From: Synanceia verrucosa
Lineage: Eukaryota > Chordata > Actinopteri > Perciformes > Synanceiidae
Reading direction: 5' to 3'
NCBI GenBank assembly: GCA_029721515.1
Contig: CM056566.1
Location: forward strand, 22,640,769-22,704,768
Length of the DNA: 64,000 nucleotides
In this document: positions 37,430 through 53,200 of the stretch, piece by piece
Layout: each line of letters starts with the position of its first letter
How positions within the stretch are numbered: the stretch's first letter is position 1
Notes under the pieces: generated by a model
What the model saw: only the letters and a program-made list of their open reading frames with translations
Databases searched by the model: none
Told to the model about the DNA's origin: nothing
Made by a program: the position numbers and the translations under genes

Positions 37430-37471
37430 TCACAGACCGGAGGACTGGGAGGACCGGGGCGGTCCGTTCAC
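37430..37471 (-). CDS. gdap2: GDAP2, candidate last coding exon (13 residues and stop)
   Basis: On the minus strand a good acceptor (CTTTGTCTCGTCCATCAG, AG at 37473-37472) leads into 13 codons reading VNGPPRSSQSSGL and a TGA at 37432-37430. Phase is 0, matching the donor after EYDSR in the preceding exon at 60076. From memory, human GDAP2 ends with about 15 residues after EYDAR, beginning ENGP and rich in Pro and Ser, so length, the NGP and composition agree. If correct, the intron to the previous exon is 22,604 bp and is about 89% satellite. The match is short; a missed exon elsewhere, or a different 3' end, remains possible. Confidence 0.6.
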   Translation of the reverse strand: MNGPPRSSQSSGL

Positions 37472-37544
37472 CTGATGGACGAGACAAAGTGGACAAAGTG
37501 GAGGTTAACGGTGCATATTACATACAACATTATACAATACTGTA

Positions 37545-37675
37545 AATATTTACATTTATGTTGTCATTCATTTATTTACTGCTTTTGCACGTCTGCAAAA
37601 TCTGCATTTTGTCACCGTGCTCTGGTGACATGACTAACAACAATAAAGTTGAATCTAATAAGCAAACGGCCCCAT
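37545..37675 (+). repeat. retroposon-like 3' tail
   Basis: The block ends ACAATAAAGTTGAATCTAATA, resembling the tail ACAATAAAGTTGAATCTAATC seen at the 3' end of fish non-LTR or SINE copies. No 5' part was recognised. Confidence 0.4.
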
Positions 37676-38245
37676 TATTGTTCATTTTAAGATAATTAAT
37701 CCAACATTCTCTGTCTGTTAACTGATAGTCTTTCAGGCAGTGAACTGTAGGTCTGTAGTTTCTTCAGTGAGGTCGAACAGCTGAACAATAAGCTGCTGTA
37801 AAGACTATATCAGAAAAGCACTGGACAAAAGGAATCATTGTTTCCTGGACTGTGATTCGGCAGCACACAGGTGTTGATGTGGAAGTTTCTGCCCAGTTTG
37901 ACGGCTAAAAGAAAGAAAAAGAGTGTGAGCTGAAAATAAACGCTGAATAAAGATGGCTGACACTGATCTGTACTGACCTGACCAGAGGACAGAGTGAAAA
38001 CATCACGTTAAATAATCAATAATCAAAGCCCCGATCAGTGATGTCAGTCCAGCAGTTTGGATGTGAACAGTGAAGAAAAGCGGTCACACTGTTTATAAAT
38101 GATGAATTAATAATTAATTAAACATATTTTACCGTTAACAGACAATTCAATGGTATTTTATTATTAGTCTATAATTAATTATATATAATAACGATAGGAC
38201 AATAACACTTAGGTTCTGATGACGTTAATAAAATATTTATACTTA

Positions 38246-41200
38246 GGAAAAAAAAAGGTGGAAAAAGTAAAAATTCCAAAATTAGTCACCAATAGGTCTT
38301 ATTATAGCATCTTGAATGAATTTATGACTTATTTAGCTAAGTAAAAATGAAAATAACACATATTATAACATGTTGAAAAATTGGAAAAAACGTCATAGTA
38401 TAGTATGTCAAAAAAGATGAAAAAAGTCAAAATTTTAAATGTCAGAATAAGTCACCAAAAGGCCTTTTTATGTCATAATAAATGAAGTTAGTGCATAATT
38501 ATTTCAATAAACTAAAAAATAAGTCATTTTATAACATGTTGAAAAATCAGTAAAAAACGTCATAGTATAGTATGTCAAAAAAGATGAAAAAAGTCAAAAT
38601 TTTAAATGTTGAAATAAGTCACCAAAAGGTCTAATTATGTCATAATAAATGAAGTTAGTGCATAATTATTTCAATAAACTAAAAATAAGTTATTTTATAA
38701 CATGTTGAAAAATCAGTAAAAACGTCATAGTATAGTATGTCAAAAAAGATGAAAAAGTCAAAATTTTAAATGTCAAAATAAGTCACCAAAAGGTCTAATT
38801 ATGTCATAATAAATGAAGTTAGTGCATAATTATTTCAATAAACTAAAAAATAAGTTATTTTATAACATGTTGAAAAATCAGTAAAAAACGTCATAGTATA
38901 GTATGTCAAAAAAGATGAAAAAAGTCAAAATAAGTCACCAAAAGGTCTAATTATATCATAATAAATGAAGTTAGTACATAATTATTTCAATAAACTAAAA
39001 AATAAGTCATTTTATAACATGTTGAAAAATCAGTAAAAAACGTCATAGTATAGTATGTCAAAAAGATGAAAAAGTCAAAATTTTAAATGTCACAATAAGT
39101 CACCAAAAGGTCTAATTATGTCATAATAAATGAAGTTAGTGCATAATTATTTCAATAAACTAAAAAATAAGTCATTTTATAACATGTTGAAAAATCAGTA
39201 AAAAACGTCATAGTATAGTATGTCAAAAAAGATGAAAAAGTCAAAATTTTAAATGTTGAAATAAGTCACCAAAAGGCCTTATTATGTCATAATAAATGAA
39301 GTTAGTGCATAATTATTTCAATAAACTAAAAAATAAGTTATTTTATAACATGTTTAAAAATCAGTAAAAAACGTCATAGTATAGTATGTCAAAAAAGATG
39401 AAAAAAGTCAAAATTTTAAATGTCAGAATAAGTCACCAGAAGGTCTAATTATGTCATAATAAATGAAGTTAGTGCATAATTATTTCAATAAACTAAAAAA
39501 TAAGTCATTTTATAACATGTTGAAAAATCAGTAAAACGTCATAGTATAGTATGTCAAAAAGATGAAAAAGTCAAAATTTTAAATGTTGAAATAAGTCACC
39601 AAAAGGTCTAATTATGTCATAATAAATGAAGTTAGTGCATAATTATTTCAATAAACTAAAAATAAGTCATTTTATAACATGTTGAAAAATCAGTAAAAAG
39701 CGTCATAGTATAGTATGTCAAAAAAGATGAAAAAGTCAAAATTTTAAATGTCACAATAAGTCACCAAAGGCCTTATTATATCATAATAAATGAAGTTAGT
39801 GCATAATTATTTCAATAAACTAAAAAATAAGTCATTTTATAACATGTTGAAAAATCAGTAAAAACGTCATAGTATAGTATGTCAAAAAGATGAAAAAGTC
39901 AAAATTTTAAATGTCAGAATAAGTCACCAAAAGGTCTAATTATGTCATAATAAATGAAGTTAGTGCATAATTATTTCAATAAACTAAAAAATAAGTCATT
40001 TTATAACATGTTGAAAAATCAGTAAAAAGCGTCATAGTATAGTATGTCAAAAAGATGAAAAAGTCAAAATTTTAAATGTCACAATAAGTCACCAAAAGGC
40101 CTTATTATGTCATAATAAATGAAGTTAGAGCATAATTATTTCAATAAACTAAAAAATAAGTCATTTTATAACATGTTGAAAAATCAGTAAAAAACGTCAT
40201 AGTATAGTATGTCAAAAAAGATGAAAAAAGTCAAAATTTTAAATGTCAAAATAAGTCACCAAAAGTTCTAATTATATCATAATAAATGAAGTTAGTTAAT
40301 AATTATTTCAATAAACTAAAAAATTAGTCATTTTATAACATGTTGAAAAATCAGTAAAAAAACGTCATAGTATAGTATGTCAAAAAGATGAAAAAGTCAA
40401 AATTTTAAATGTTGAAATAAGTCACCAAAAGGTCTAATTATGTCATAATAAATGAAGTTAGTGCATAATTATTTCAATAAACTAAAAATAAGTCATTTTA
40501 TAACATGTTGAAAAATCAGTAAAAACGTCATAGTATAGTATGTCAAAAAGATGAAAAAGTCAAAATTTTAAATGTTGAAATAAGTCACCAAAGGCCTAAT
40601 TATGTCATAATAAATGAAGTTAGTGCATAATTATTTCAATAAACTAAAAATAAGTCATTTTATAACATGTTGAAAAATCAGTAAAAACGTCATAGTATAG
40701 TATGTCAAAAAGATGAAAAAGTCAAAATTTTAAATGTCACAATAAGTCACCAAAAGGTCTAATTATGTCATAATAAATGAAGTTAGTGCATAATTATTTC
40801 AATAAACTAAAAAATAAGTCATTTTATAACATGTTGAAAAATCAGTAAAAACCGTCATAGTATAGTATGTCAAAAAAGATGAAAAAAGTCAAAATTTTAA
40901 ATGTCACAATAAGTCACCAAAAGGTCTAATTATGTCATAATAAATGAAGTTAGTGCATAATTATTTCAATAAACTAAAAAATAAGTCATTTTATAACATG
41001 TTGAAAAATCAGTAAAAAACGTCATAGTATAGTATGTCAAAAAAGATGAAAAAAGTCAAAATTTTAAATGTCACAATAAGTCACCAGAAGGTCTAATTAT
41101 GTCATAATAAATGAAGTTAGTGCATAATTATTTCAATAAACTAAAAAATAAGTCATTTTATAACATGTTGAAAAATCAGTAAAAAGCGTCATAGTATAGT

Positions 41201-44200
41201 ATGTCAAAAAGATGAAAAAGTCAAAATTTTAAATGTTGAAATAAGTCACCAAAAGGCCTTATTATGTCATAATAAATGAAGTTAGTGCATAATTATTTCA
41301 ATAAACTAAAAAATAAGTCATTTTATAACATGTTGAAAAATCAGTAAAAAACGTCATAGTATAGTATGTCAAAAAAGATGAAAAACGTCAAAATTTTAAA
41401 TGTTGAAATAAGTCACCAAAAGGTCTAATTATGTCATAATAAATGAAGTTAGTGCATAATTATTTCAATAAACTAAAAAATAAGTCATTTTTTAACATGT
41501 TGAAAAATCAGTAAAAAACGTCATAGTATAGTATGTCAAAAAAGAAGAAAAAAGTCAAAATTTTAAATGTCAAAATAAGTCACCAAAAGGTCTAATTATG
41601 TCATAATAAATGAAGTTAGTGCATAATTATTTCAATAAACTAAAAATAAGTCATTTTATAACATGTTGAAAAATCAGTAAAACGTCATAGTATAGTATGT
41701 CAAAAAGAAGAAAAAGTCAAAATTTTAAATGTCGAAATAAGTCAACAAAAGGTCTAATTATGTCATAATAAATGAAGTTAGTGCATAATTATTTCAATAA
41801 ACTAAAAAATAAGTCATTTTATAACATGTTGAAAAATCAGTAAAAACCGTCATAGTATAGTATGTTAAAAAGATGAAAAAGTCAAAATTTTAAATGTTGA
41901 AATAAGTCACCAAAGGTCTAATTATGTCATAATAAATGAAGTTAGTGCATAATTATTTCAATAAACTAAAAATAAGTCATTTTATAACATGTTGAAAAAT
42001 CAGTAAAAAACGTCATAGTATAGTATGTCAAAAAGATGAAAAAGTCAAAATTTTAAATGTCAAAATAAGTCACCAAAAGGTCTAATTATATCATAATAAA
42101 TGAAGTTAGTGCATAATTATTTCAATAAACTAAAAAATAAGTCATTTTATAACATGTTGAAAAATCAGTAAAAAACGTCATAGTATAGTATGTCAAAAAG
42201 ATGAAAAAGTCAAAATTTTAAATGTCACAATAAGTCACCAAAAGGTCTAATTATGTCATAATAAATGAAGTTAGTGCATAATTATTTCAATAAACTAAAA
42301 AATAAGTTATTTTATAACATGTTGAAAAATCAGTAAAAAGCGTCATAGTATAGTATGTCAAAAAGATGAAAAAGTCAACATTTTAAATGTCACAATAAGT
42401 CACCAAAAGGTCTTATTATGTCATAATAAATGAAGTTAGTGCATAATTATTTCAATAAACTAAAAAATAAGTCATTTTATAACATGTTGAAAAATCAGTA
42501 AAAACGTCATAGTATAGTATGTCAAAAAGATGAAAAAGTCAAAATTTTAAATGTCACAATAAGTCACCAAAAGGTCTAATTATGTCATAATAAATGAAGT
42601 TAGTGCATAATTATTTCAATAAACTAAAAATAAGTCATTTTATAACATGTTGAAAAATCAGTAAAAACGTCATAGTATAGTATGTCAAAAAGATGAAAAA
42701 GTCAAAATTTTAAATGTTGAAATAAGTCACCAAAAGGTCTAATTATATCATAATAAATGAAGTTAGTGCATAATTATTTCAATAAACTAAAAAATAAGTC
42801 ATTTTATAACATGTTGAAAAATCAGTAAACGTCATAGTATAGTATGTCAAAAAGATGAAAAAGTCAAAATTTTAAATGTTGAAATAAGTCACCAAAGGCC
42901 TTATTATGTCATAATAAATGAAGTTAGTGCATAATTATTTCAATAAACTAAAAAATAAGTCATTTTATAACATGTTGAAAAATCAGTAAAAACGTCATAG
43001 TATAGTATGTCAAAAAGATGAAAAAGTCAAAATTTTAAATGTCACAATAAGTCACCAAAAGGTCTAATTATGTCATAATAAATGAAGTTAGTGCATAATT
43101 ATTTCAATAAACTAAAAAATAAGTCATTTTATAACATGTTGAAAAATCAGTAAAAACGTCATAGTATAGTATGTCAAAAAGATGAAAAAGTCAAAATTTT
43201 AAATGTTGAAATAAGTCACCAAAAGGTCTAATTATGTCATAATAAATGAAGTTAGTGCATAATTATTTCAATAAACTAAAAAATAAGTCATTTTATAACA
43301 TGTTGAAAAATCAGTAAAAAGCGTCATAGTATAGTATGTCAAAAAGATGAAAAAGTCAAAATTTTAAATGTTGAAATAAGTCACCAAAAGGTCTAATTAT
43401 GTCATAATAAATGAAGTTAGTGCATAATTATTTCAATAAACTAAAAAATAAGTCATTTTATAACATGTTGAAAAATCAGTAAAAAACATCATAGTATAGT
43501 ATGTCAAAAAAAGATGAAAAAAATCAAAATTTTAAATGTCACAATAAGTCACCAAAAGGTCTAATTATGTCATAATAAATGAAGTTAGTGCATAATTATT
43601 TCAATAAACTAAAAAATAAGTCATTTTATAACATGTTGAAAAATCAGTAAAAAACGTCATACTACAGTATGTCGAAAAAGATGAAAAAAGTCAAAATTTT
43701 AAATGCTGAAATAAGTCACCAGAAGGTCTAATTATGTCATAATAAATGAAGTTAGTGCATAATTATTTCAATAAACTAAAAAATAAGTCATTTTATAACA
43801 TGTTGAAAAATCAGTAAAAAACGTCATAGTATAGTATGTCAAAAAAGATGGAAAAAGTCAAAATTTTAAATGTCACAATAAGTCACCAAAAGGCCTAATT
43901 ATGTCATAATAAATGAAGTTAGTGCATAATTATTTCAATAAACTAAAAAATAAGTCATTTTATAACATGTTGAAAAATCAGTAAAAAACGTCATAGTATA
44001 GTATGTCAAAAAAGATGGAAAAAGTCAAAATTTTAAATGTTGAAATAAGTCACCAAAAGGCCTTATTATGTCATAATAAATGAAGTTAGTGCAAAATTAT
44101 TTCAATAAACTAAAAAATAAGTTATTTTATAACATGTTAAAAAATCAGTAAAAAACGTCATAGTATAGTATGTCAAAAAAGATGAAAAAAGTCAAAATTT

Positions 44201-47200
44201 TAAATGTTGAAATAAGTCACCAAAAGGCCTAATTATGTCATAATAAATGAAGTTAGTGCATAATTATTTCAATAAACTAAAAAATAAGTTATTTTATAAC
44301 ATGTTGAAAAATCAGTAAAAAACATCATAGTATAGTATGTCAAAAAAGATGAAAAAAGTCAAAATTTTAAATGTCACAATAAGTCACCAAAAGGTCTAAT
44401 TATGTCATAATAAATGAAGTTAGTGCATAATTATTTCAATAAACTAAAAATAAGTCATTTTATAACATGTTGAAAAATCAGTAAAAACGTCATAGTATAG
44501 TATGTCAAAAAAGATGAAAAAAGTCAAAATTTTAAATGTCACAATAAGTCACCAAAAGGTCTAATTATGTCATAATAAATGAAGTTAGTGCATAATTATT
44601 TCAATAAACTAAAAAATAAGTCATTTTATAACATGTTGAAAAATCAGTAAAAAACGTCATAGTATAGTATGTCAAAAAAGATGAAAAAAGTCAAAATTTT
44701 AAATGTCACAATAAGTCACCAAAAGGTCTAATTATGTCATAATAAATGAAGTTAGTGCATAATTATTTCAATAAACTAAAAAATAAGTCATTTTATAACA
44801 TGTTGAAAAATCAGTAAAACGTCATAGTATAGTATGTCAAAAAGATGAAAAAGTCAAAATTTTAAATGTTGAAATAAGTCACCAAAAGGTCTAATTATGT
44901 CATAATAAATGAAGTTAGTGCATAATTATTTCAATAAACTAAAAAATAAGTCATTTTATAACATGTTAAAAATTTTTGAAAAAAACGTCATAGTATAGTA
45001 TGTCAAAAAAGATGAAAAAAGTCAAAATTTTAAATTTCATAATAAGTCACCAAAAGGTCTAATTATGTCATAATATATGAAGTTAGTGCATAATTATTTC
45101 AATAAACTAAAAAATTTGTCATTTTATAACATGTTGAAAAATCAGTAAAAAACGTCATAGTATAGTATGTCAAAAAGATGAAAAAGTCAAAATTTTAAAT
45201 GTCAGAATAAGTCACCAAAAGGTCTAATTATGTCATAATAAATGAAGTTAGTGCATAATTATTTCAATAAACTAAAAAATAAGTCATTTTATAACATGTT
45301 GAAAAATCAGTAAAAAACGTCATAGTATAGTATGTCAAAAAAGATGAAAAAAGTCAAAATTTTAAATGTCACAATAAGTCACCAAAAGGTCTAATTATGT
45401 CGTAATAAATGAAGTTAGTGCATAATTATTTCAATAAACTAAAAAATAAGTTATTTTATAACATGTTGAAAAATCAGTAAAAAACGTCATAGTATAGTAT
45501 GTCAAAAAAGATGAAAAAAGTCAAAATTTTAAATGTCAAAATAAGTCACCAAAAGGTCTAATTATGTCATAATAAATGAAGTTAGTACATAATTATTTCA
45601 ATAAACTAAAAAATAAGTTATAACATGTTGAAAAATCAGTAAAAAACGTCATAGTATAGTATGTCAAAAAAGATGGAAAAAGTCAAAATTTTAAATGTTG
45701 AAATAAGTCACCAAAAGGTCTAATTATGTCATAATAAATGAAGTTAGTGCATAATTATTTCAATAAACTAAAAAATAAGTCATTTTATAACATGTTGAAA
45801 AATCAGTAAAAAACGTCATAGTATAGTATGTCAAAAAAGATGAAAAAAGTCAAAATTTTAAATGTTGAAATAAGTCACCAAAAGGCCTAATTATGTCATA
45901 ATAAATGAAGTTAGTGCATAATTATTTCAATAAACTAAAAAATAAGTCATTTTATAACATGTTGAAAAATCAGTAAAAAACGTCATAGTATAGTATGTCA
46001 AAAAAGATGAAAAAAGTCAAAATTTTAAATGTCACAATAAGTCACCAAAAGGCCTTATTATATCATAATAAATGAAGTAAGTGCATAATTATTTCAATAA
46101 ACTAAAAATGAGTCATATTATAGCAGGTTGAAAAATGAGATAACACGTCATAGTATAGTATGTCAAAAAAGATGAAAAAAATCAAAATTTTAAATGTAAA
46201 AATAAGTCACCAAAAGGTCTAATTATGTCATAATAAATGAAGTTAGTGCATAATTATTTCAATAAACTAAAAAATAAGTCATTTTATAACATGTTGAAAA
46301 TTCGGAAAAAACATCATAGTATAGTATGTCAAAAAAAGATGAAAAAAATCAAAATTTTCAATGTAAAAATAAGTCACCAAAAGGTCTAATTATGTCATAA
46401 TAAATGAAGTTAGTGCATAATTATTTCAATAAACTAAAAAATAAGTCATTTTATAACATGTTGAAAAATCAGTAAAAACGTCATAGTATAGTATGTCAAA
46501 AAGATGAAAAAGTCAAAATTTTAAATGTCACAATAAGTCACCAAAAGGTCTAATTATGTCATAATAAATGAAGTTAGTGCATAATTATTTCAATAAACTA
46601 AAAATAAGTCATTTTATAACATGTTGAAAAATCAGTAAAAACGTCATAGTATAGTATGTCAAAAGATGAAAAAGTCAAAATTTTAAATGTCACAATAAGT
46701 CACCAAAGGTCTAATTATGTCATAATAAATGAAGTTAGTGCATAATTATTTCAATAAACTAAAAAATAAGTCATTTTATAACATGTTGAAAAATCAGTAA
46801 AAACGTCATAGTATAGTATGACAAAAAAGATGGAAAAAGTCAAAATTTTAAATGTAGAAATAAGTCACCAAAAGGTCTTATTATGTCATAATAAATGAAG
46901 TTAGTGCATAATTATTTCAATAAACTAAAAAATAAGTCATTTTATAACATGTTAAAAATTTTTTGAAAAAACGTCATAGTATAGTATGTCAAAAAGATGA
47001 AAAAGTCAAAATTTTAAATGTCACAATAAGTCACCAAAAGGTCTAATTATGTCATAATAAATGAAGTTAGTGCATAATTATTTCAATAAACTAAAAAATA
47101 AGTCATTTTATAACATGTTGAAAAATCAGTAAAACGTCATAGTATAGTATGTCAAAAAGATGAAAAAGTCAAAATTTTAAATGTCACAATAAGTCACCAA

Positions 47201-50200
47201 AAGGTCTAATTATGTCATAATAAATGAAGTTAGTGCATAATTATTTCAATAAACTAAAAAATAAGTCATTTTATAACATGTTGAAAAATCAGTAAACGTC
47301 ATAGTATAGTATGTCAAAAAAGATGAAAAAGTCAAAATTTTAAATGTCACAATAAGTCACCAAAAGGTCTAATTATGTCATAATAAATGAAGTTAGTGCA
47401 TAATTATTTCAATAAACTAAAAAATAAGTTATTTTATAACATGTTGAAAAATCAGTAAAAACGTCATAGTATAGTATGTCAAAAAGATGAAAAAGTCAAA
47501 ATTTTAAATGTCAAAATAAGTCACCAAAAGGTCTAATTATGTCATAATAAATGAAGTTAGTACATAATTATTTCAATAAACTAAAAATAAGTTATAACAT
47601 GTTGAAAAATCAGTAAAAACGTCATAGTATAGTATGTCAAAAAGATGAAAAAGTCAAAATTTTAAATGTTGAAATAAGTCACCAAAGGCCTTATTATGTC
47701 ATAATAAATGAAGTTAGTGCATAATTATTTCAATAAACTAAAAATAAGTCATTTTATAACATGTTGAAAAATCAGTAAAAAACGTCATAGTATAGTATGT
47801 CAAAAAAGATGAAAAAAGTCAAAATTTTAAATGTCACAATAAGTCACCAAAAGGCCTTATTATGTCATAATAAATGAAGTTAGTGCATAATTATTTCAAT
47901 AAACTAAAAAATAAGTCATTTTATAACATGTTGAAAAATCAGTAAAAAACGTCATAGTATAGTATGTCAAAAAAGATGGAAAAAGTCAAAATTTTAAATG
48001 TTGAAATAAGTCACCAAAAGGCCTAATTATGTCATAATAAATGAAGTTAGTGCAAAATTATTTCAATAAACTAAAAAATAAGTCATTTTATAACATGTTG
48101 AAAAATCAGTAAAAAACGTCATAGTATAGTATGTCAAAAAAGATGAAAAAAGTCAAAATTTTAAATGTTGAAAAAAGTCACCAAAAGGTCTAATTATGTC
48201 ATAATAAATGAAGTTAGTGCATAATTATTTCAATAAACTAAAAAATAAGTCATTTTATAACATGTTGAAAAATCAGTAAAAAACGTCATAGTATAGTATG
48301 TCAAAAAAGATGAAAAAAGTCAAAATTTTAAATGTCACAATAAGTCACCAAAAGGCCTAATTATGTCATAATAAATGAAGTTAGTGCATAATTATTTCAA
48401 TAAACTAAAAAATAAGTCATTTTATATCATGTGGAGAAATCAGTAAAAAACGTCATAGTATAGTATGTCAAAAAGATGAAAAAGTCAAAATTTTAAATGC
48501 TGAAATAAGTCACCAAAAGGTCTAATTATGTCATAATAAATGAAGTTAGTGCATAATTATTTCAATAAACTAAAAATAAGTCATTTTATAACATGTTGAA
48601 AAATCAGTAAAAACGTCATAGTATAGTATGTCAAAAAGATGAAAAAAGTCAAAATTTTAAATGTCAGAATAAGTCACCAAAAGGCCTAATTATGTCATAA
48701 TAAATGAAGTTAGTGCATAATTATTTCAATAAACTAAAAAATAAGTCATTTTATAACATGTTGAAAAATCAGTAAAAACGTCATAGTATAGTATGTCAAA
48801 AAAGATGGAAAAAGTCAAAATTTTAAATGTTGAAATAAGTCACCAAAAGGCCTAATTATGTCATAATAAATGAAGTTAGTGCATAATTATTTCAATAAAC
48901 TAAAAAATAAGTCATTTTATAACATGTTGAAAAATCAGTAAAAAACGTCATAGTATAGTATGTCAAAAAAGATGAAAAAAGTCAAAATTTTAAATGTTGA
49001 AATAAGTCACCAAAAGGTCTAATTATGTCATAATAAATGAAGTTAGTGCATAATTATTTCAATAAACTAAAAAATAAGTCATTTTATAACATGTTGAAAA
49101 ATCAGTAAAAAACGTCATAGTATAGTATGTCAAAAAAGATGAAAAAAGTCAAAATTTTAAATGTCACAATAAGTCACCAAAAGGTCTAATTATGTCATAA
49201 TAAATGAAGTTAGTGCATAATTATTTCAATAAACTAAAAAATAAGTCATTTTATAACATGTTGAAAAATCAGTAAAAAACGTCATAGTATAGTATGTCAA
49301 AAAAGATGAAAAAAGTCAAAATTTTAAATGTCACAATAAGTCACCAAAAGGTCTAATTATGTCATAATAAATGAAGTTAGTGCATAATTATTTCAATAAA
49401 CTAAAAATAAGTTATTTTATAACATGTTGAAAAGTGAGATAAAACGTCATAGTATAGTATGTCAAAAAAAGATGAAAAAAAAAAAAATTTTAAATGTAAA
49501 AATAAGTCACCAAAGGTCTAATTATGTCATAATAAATGAAGTTAGTGCATAATTATTTCAATAAACTAAAAAATAAGTCATTTTATAACATGTTAAAAAT
49601 TTTTTGAAAAAAACGTCATAGTATAGTATGTCAAAAAAGATGAAAAAAGTCAAAATTTTAAATGTCACAATAAGTCACCAAAAGGTCTAATTATGTCATA
49701 ATAAATGAAGTTAGTGCATAATTATTTCAATAAACTAAAAAATAAGTCAGATTATAACATGTTGAAAAATCAGTAAAAAACGTCATAGTATAGTATGTCA
49801 AAAAAGATGAAAAAAGTCAAAATTTTAAATGTCAGAATAAGTCACCAAAAGGTCTAATTATGTCATAATAAATGAAGTTAGTGCATAATTATTTCAATAA
49901 ACTAAAAAATAAGTCATTTTATAACATTTTGAAAAATCAGTAAAAACGTCATAGTATAGTATGTCAAAAAGATGAAAAAGTCAAAATTTTAAATGTCTCA
50001 ATAAGTCACCAAAAGGTCTAATTATGTCATAATAAATGAAGTTAGTGCATAATTATTTCAATAAACTAAAAAATAAGTCATTTTATAACATGTTGAAAAA
50101 TCAGTAAAAAAACGTCATAGTATAGTATGTCAAAAAAGATGAAAAAGTCAAAATTTTAAATGTCAAAATAAGTCACCAAAAGGTCTAATTATGTCATAAT

Positions 50201-53200
50201 AAATGAAGTTAGTACATAATTATTTCAATAAACTAAAAATAAGTCATTTTATAACATGTTGAAAAATCAGTAAAAACGTCATAGTATAGTATGTCAAAAA
50301 GATGAAAAAAGTCAAAATTTTAAATGTTGAAATAAGTCACCAAAAGGTCTAATTATGTCATAATAAATGAAGTTAGTGCATAATTATTTCAATAAACTAA
50401 AAATAAGTTATTTTATAACATGTTAAAAAATCAGTAAAAAACGTCATAGTATAGTATGTCAAAAAAGATGGAAAAAGTCAAAATTTTAAATGTTGAAATA
50501 AGTCACCAAAAGGCCTAATTATGTCATAATAAATGAAGTTAGTGCATAATTATTTCAATAAACTAAAAAATAAGTCATTTTATAACATGTTGAAAAATCA
50601 GTAAAAAACGTCATAGTATAGTATGTCAAAAAAGATGAAAAAAGTCAAAATTTTAAATGTCACAATAAGTCACCAAAAGGCCTTATTATATCATAATAAA
50701 TGAAGTTTGTTCATAATTATTTCAATAAACTAAAAAATAAGTCATTTTATAACATGTTGAAAAATCAGTAAAAAACGTCATAGTATAGTATGTCAAAAAA
50801 GATGAAAAAAGTCAAAATTTTAAATGTTGAAAAAAGTCACCAAAAGGTCTAATTATGTCATAATAAATGAAGTTAGTGCATAATTATTTCAATAAACTAA
50901 AAAATAAGTTATTTTATAACATGTTGAAAAATCAGTAAAAAACATCATAGTATAGTATGTCAAAAAAGATGAAAAAAGTCAAAATTTTAAATGTCAAAAT
51001 AAGTCACCAAAAGGTCTAATTATGTCATAATAAATGAAGTTAGTACATAATTATTTCAATAAACTAAAAAATAAGTCATTTTATAACATGTTGAAAAATC
51101 AGTAAAACGTCATAGTATAGTATGTCAAAAAGATGAAAAAGTCAAAATTTTAAATGTCACAATAAGTCACCAAAAGGTCTAATTATGTCATAATAAATGA
51201 AGTTAGTGCATAATTATTTCAATAAACTAAAAAATAAGTCATTTTATAACATGTTGAAAAATCAGTAAAAACGTCATAGTATAGTATGTCAAAAAAGAAG
51301 AAAAAAGTCAAAATTTTAAATGTCACAATAAGTCACCAAAAGGTCTAATTATGTCATAATAAATGAAGTTAGTGCATAATTATTTCAATAAACTAAAAAA
51401 TAAGTTATTTTATAACATGTTGAAAAATCAGTAAACATCATAGTATAGTATGTCAAAAAAGATGAAAAAAGTCAAAATTTTAAATGTTGAAATAAGTCAC
51501 CAAAAGGTCTAATTATGTCATAATAAATGAAGTTAGTGCATAATTATTTCAATAAACTAAAAAATAAGTCATTTTATAACATGTTAAAAATTTTTGAAAA
51601 AAACGTCATAGTATAGTATGTCAAAAAAGATGAAAAAAGTCAAAATTTTAAATGTCACAATAAGTCACCAAAAGGTCTAATTATGTCATAATAAATGAAG
51701 TTAGTGCATAATTATTTCAATAAACTAAAAAATAAGTCAGATTATAACATGTTGAAAAATCAGTAAAAAACGTCATAGTATAGTATGTCAAAAAAGATGA
51801 AAAAAGTCAAAATTTTAAATGTCAGAATAAGTCACCAAAAGGTCTAATTATGTCATAATAAATGAAGTTAGTGCATAATTATTTCAATAAACTAAAAAAT
51901 AAGTCATTTTATAACATGTTGAAAAATCAGTAAAAAACGTCATAGTATAGTATGTCAAAAAAGATGAAAAAAGTCAAAATTTTAAATGTCGCAATAAGTC
52001 ACCAAAAGGTCTAATTATGTCATAATAAATGAAGTTAGTGCATAATTATTTCAATAAACTAAAAAATAAGTCATTTTATAACATGTTGAAAAATCAGTAA
52101 AAAAACGTCATAGTATAGTATGTCAAAAAGATGAAAAAAGTCAAAATTTTAAATGTCAAAATAAGTCACCAAAAGGTCTAATTATGTCATAATAAATGAA
52201 GTTAGTACATAATTATTTCAATAAACTAAAAAATAAGTCATTTTATAACATGTTGAAAAATCAGTAAAAAACGTCATAGTATAGTATGTCAAAAAAGATG
52301 AAAAAAGTCAAAATTTTAAATGTTGAAATAAGTCACCAAAAGGTCTAATTATGTCATAATAAATGAAGTTAGTGCATAATTATTTCAATAAACTAAAAAA
52401 TAAGTCATTTTATAACATGTTGAAAAATCAGTAAAAAACGTCATAGTATAGTATGTCAAAAAAGATGAAAAAAGTCAAAATTTTAAATGTCACAATAAGT
52501 CACCAAAAGGCCTTATTATGTCATAATAAATGAAGTTAGTGCATAATTATTTCAATAAACTAAAAATAAGTTATTTTATAACATGTTGAAAAATCAGTAA
52601 ACGTCATAGGATAGTATGTCAAAAAAGATGAAAAAAGTCAAAATTTTAAATGTCACAATAAGTCACCAAAAGGTCTAATTATGTCATAATAAATGAAGTT
52701 AGTGCATAATTATTTCAATAAACTAAAAAATAAGTTATTTTATAACATGTTGAAAAATCAGTAAAAAAACGTCATAGTATAGTATGTCAAAAAAGATGAA
52801 AAAAGTCAAAATTTTAAATGTTGAAAAAAGTCACCAAAAGGTCTAATTATATCATAATAAATGAAGTTAGTGCATAATTATTTCAATAAACTAAAAAATA
52901 AGTCATTTTATAACATGTTGAAAAATCAGTAAAAAACGTCATAGTATAGTATGTCAAAAAAGATGAAAAAAGTCAAAATTTTAAATGTCACAATAAGTCA
53001 CCAAAAGGCCTTATTATGTCATAATAAATGAAGTTAGTGCATAATTATTTCAATAAACTAAAAATAAGTCATTTTATAACATGTTGAAAAATCAGTAAAA
53101 AGCGTCATAGTATAGTATGTCAAAAAAAAGATGAAAAAGTCAAAATTTTAAATGTCACAATAAGTCACCAAAAGGTCTTATTATGTCATAATAAATGAAG

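Larger units (their letters stand above)
35780..38245. other. unique island between the two satellite arrays
   Basis: Non-satellite DNA with a fish-type interspersed repeat (36931-37082), a LINE/SINE-like tail (37545-37675) and the candidate last coding exon of gdap2 with a poly(A) signal. A short (TA)n lies near 35953-35963. The rest shows no coding character. Confidence 0.6.
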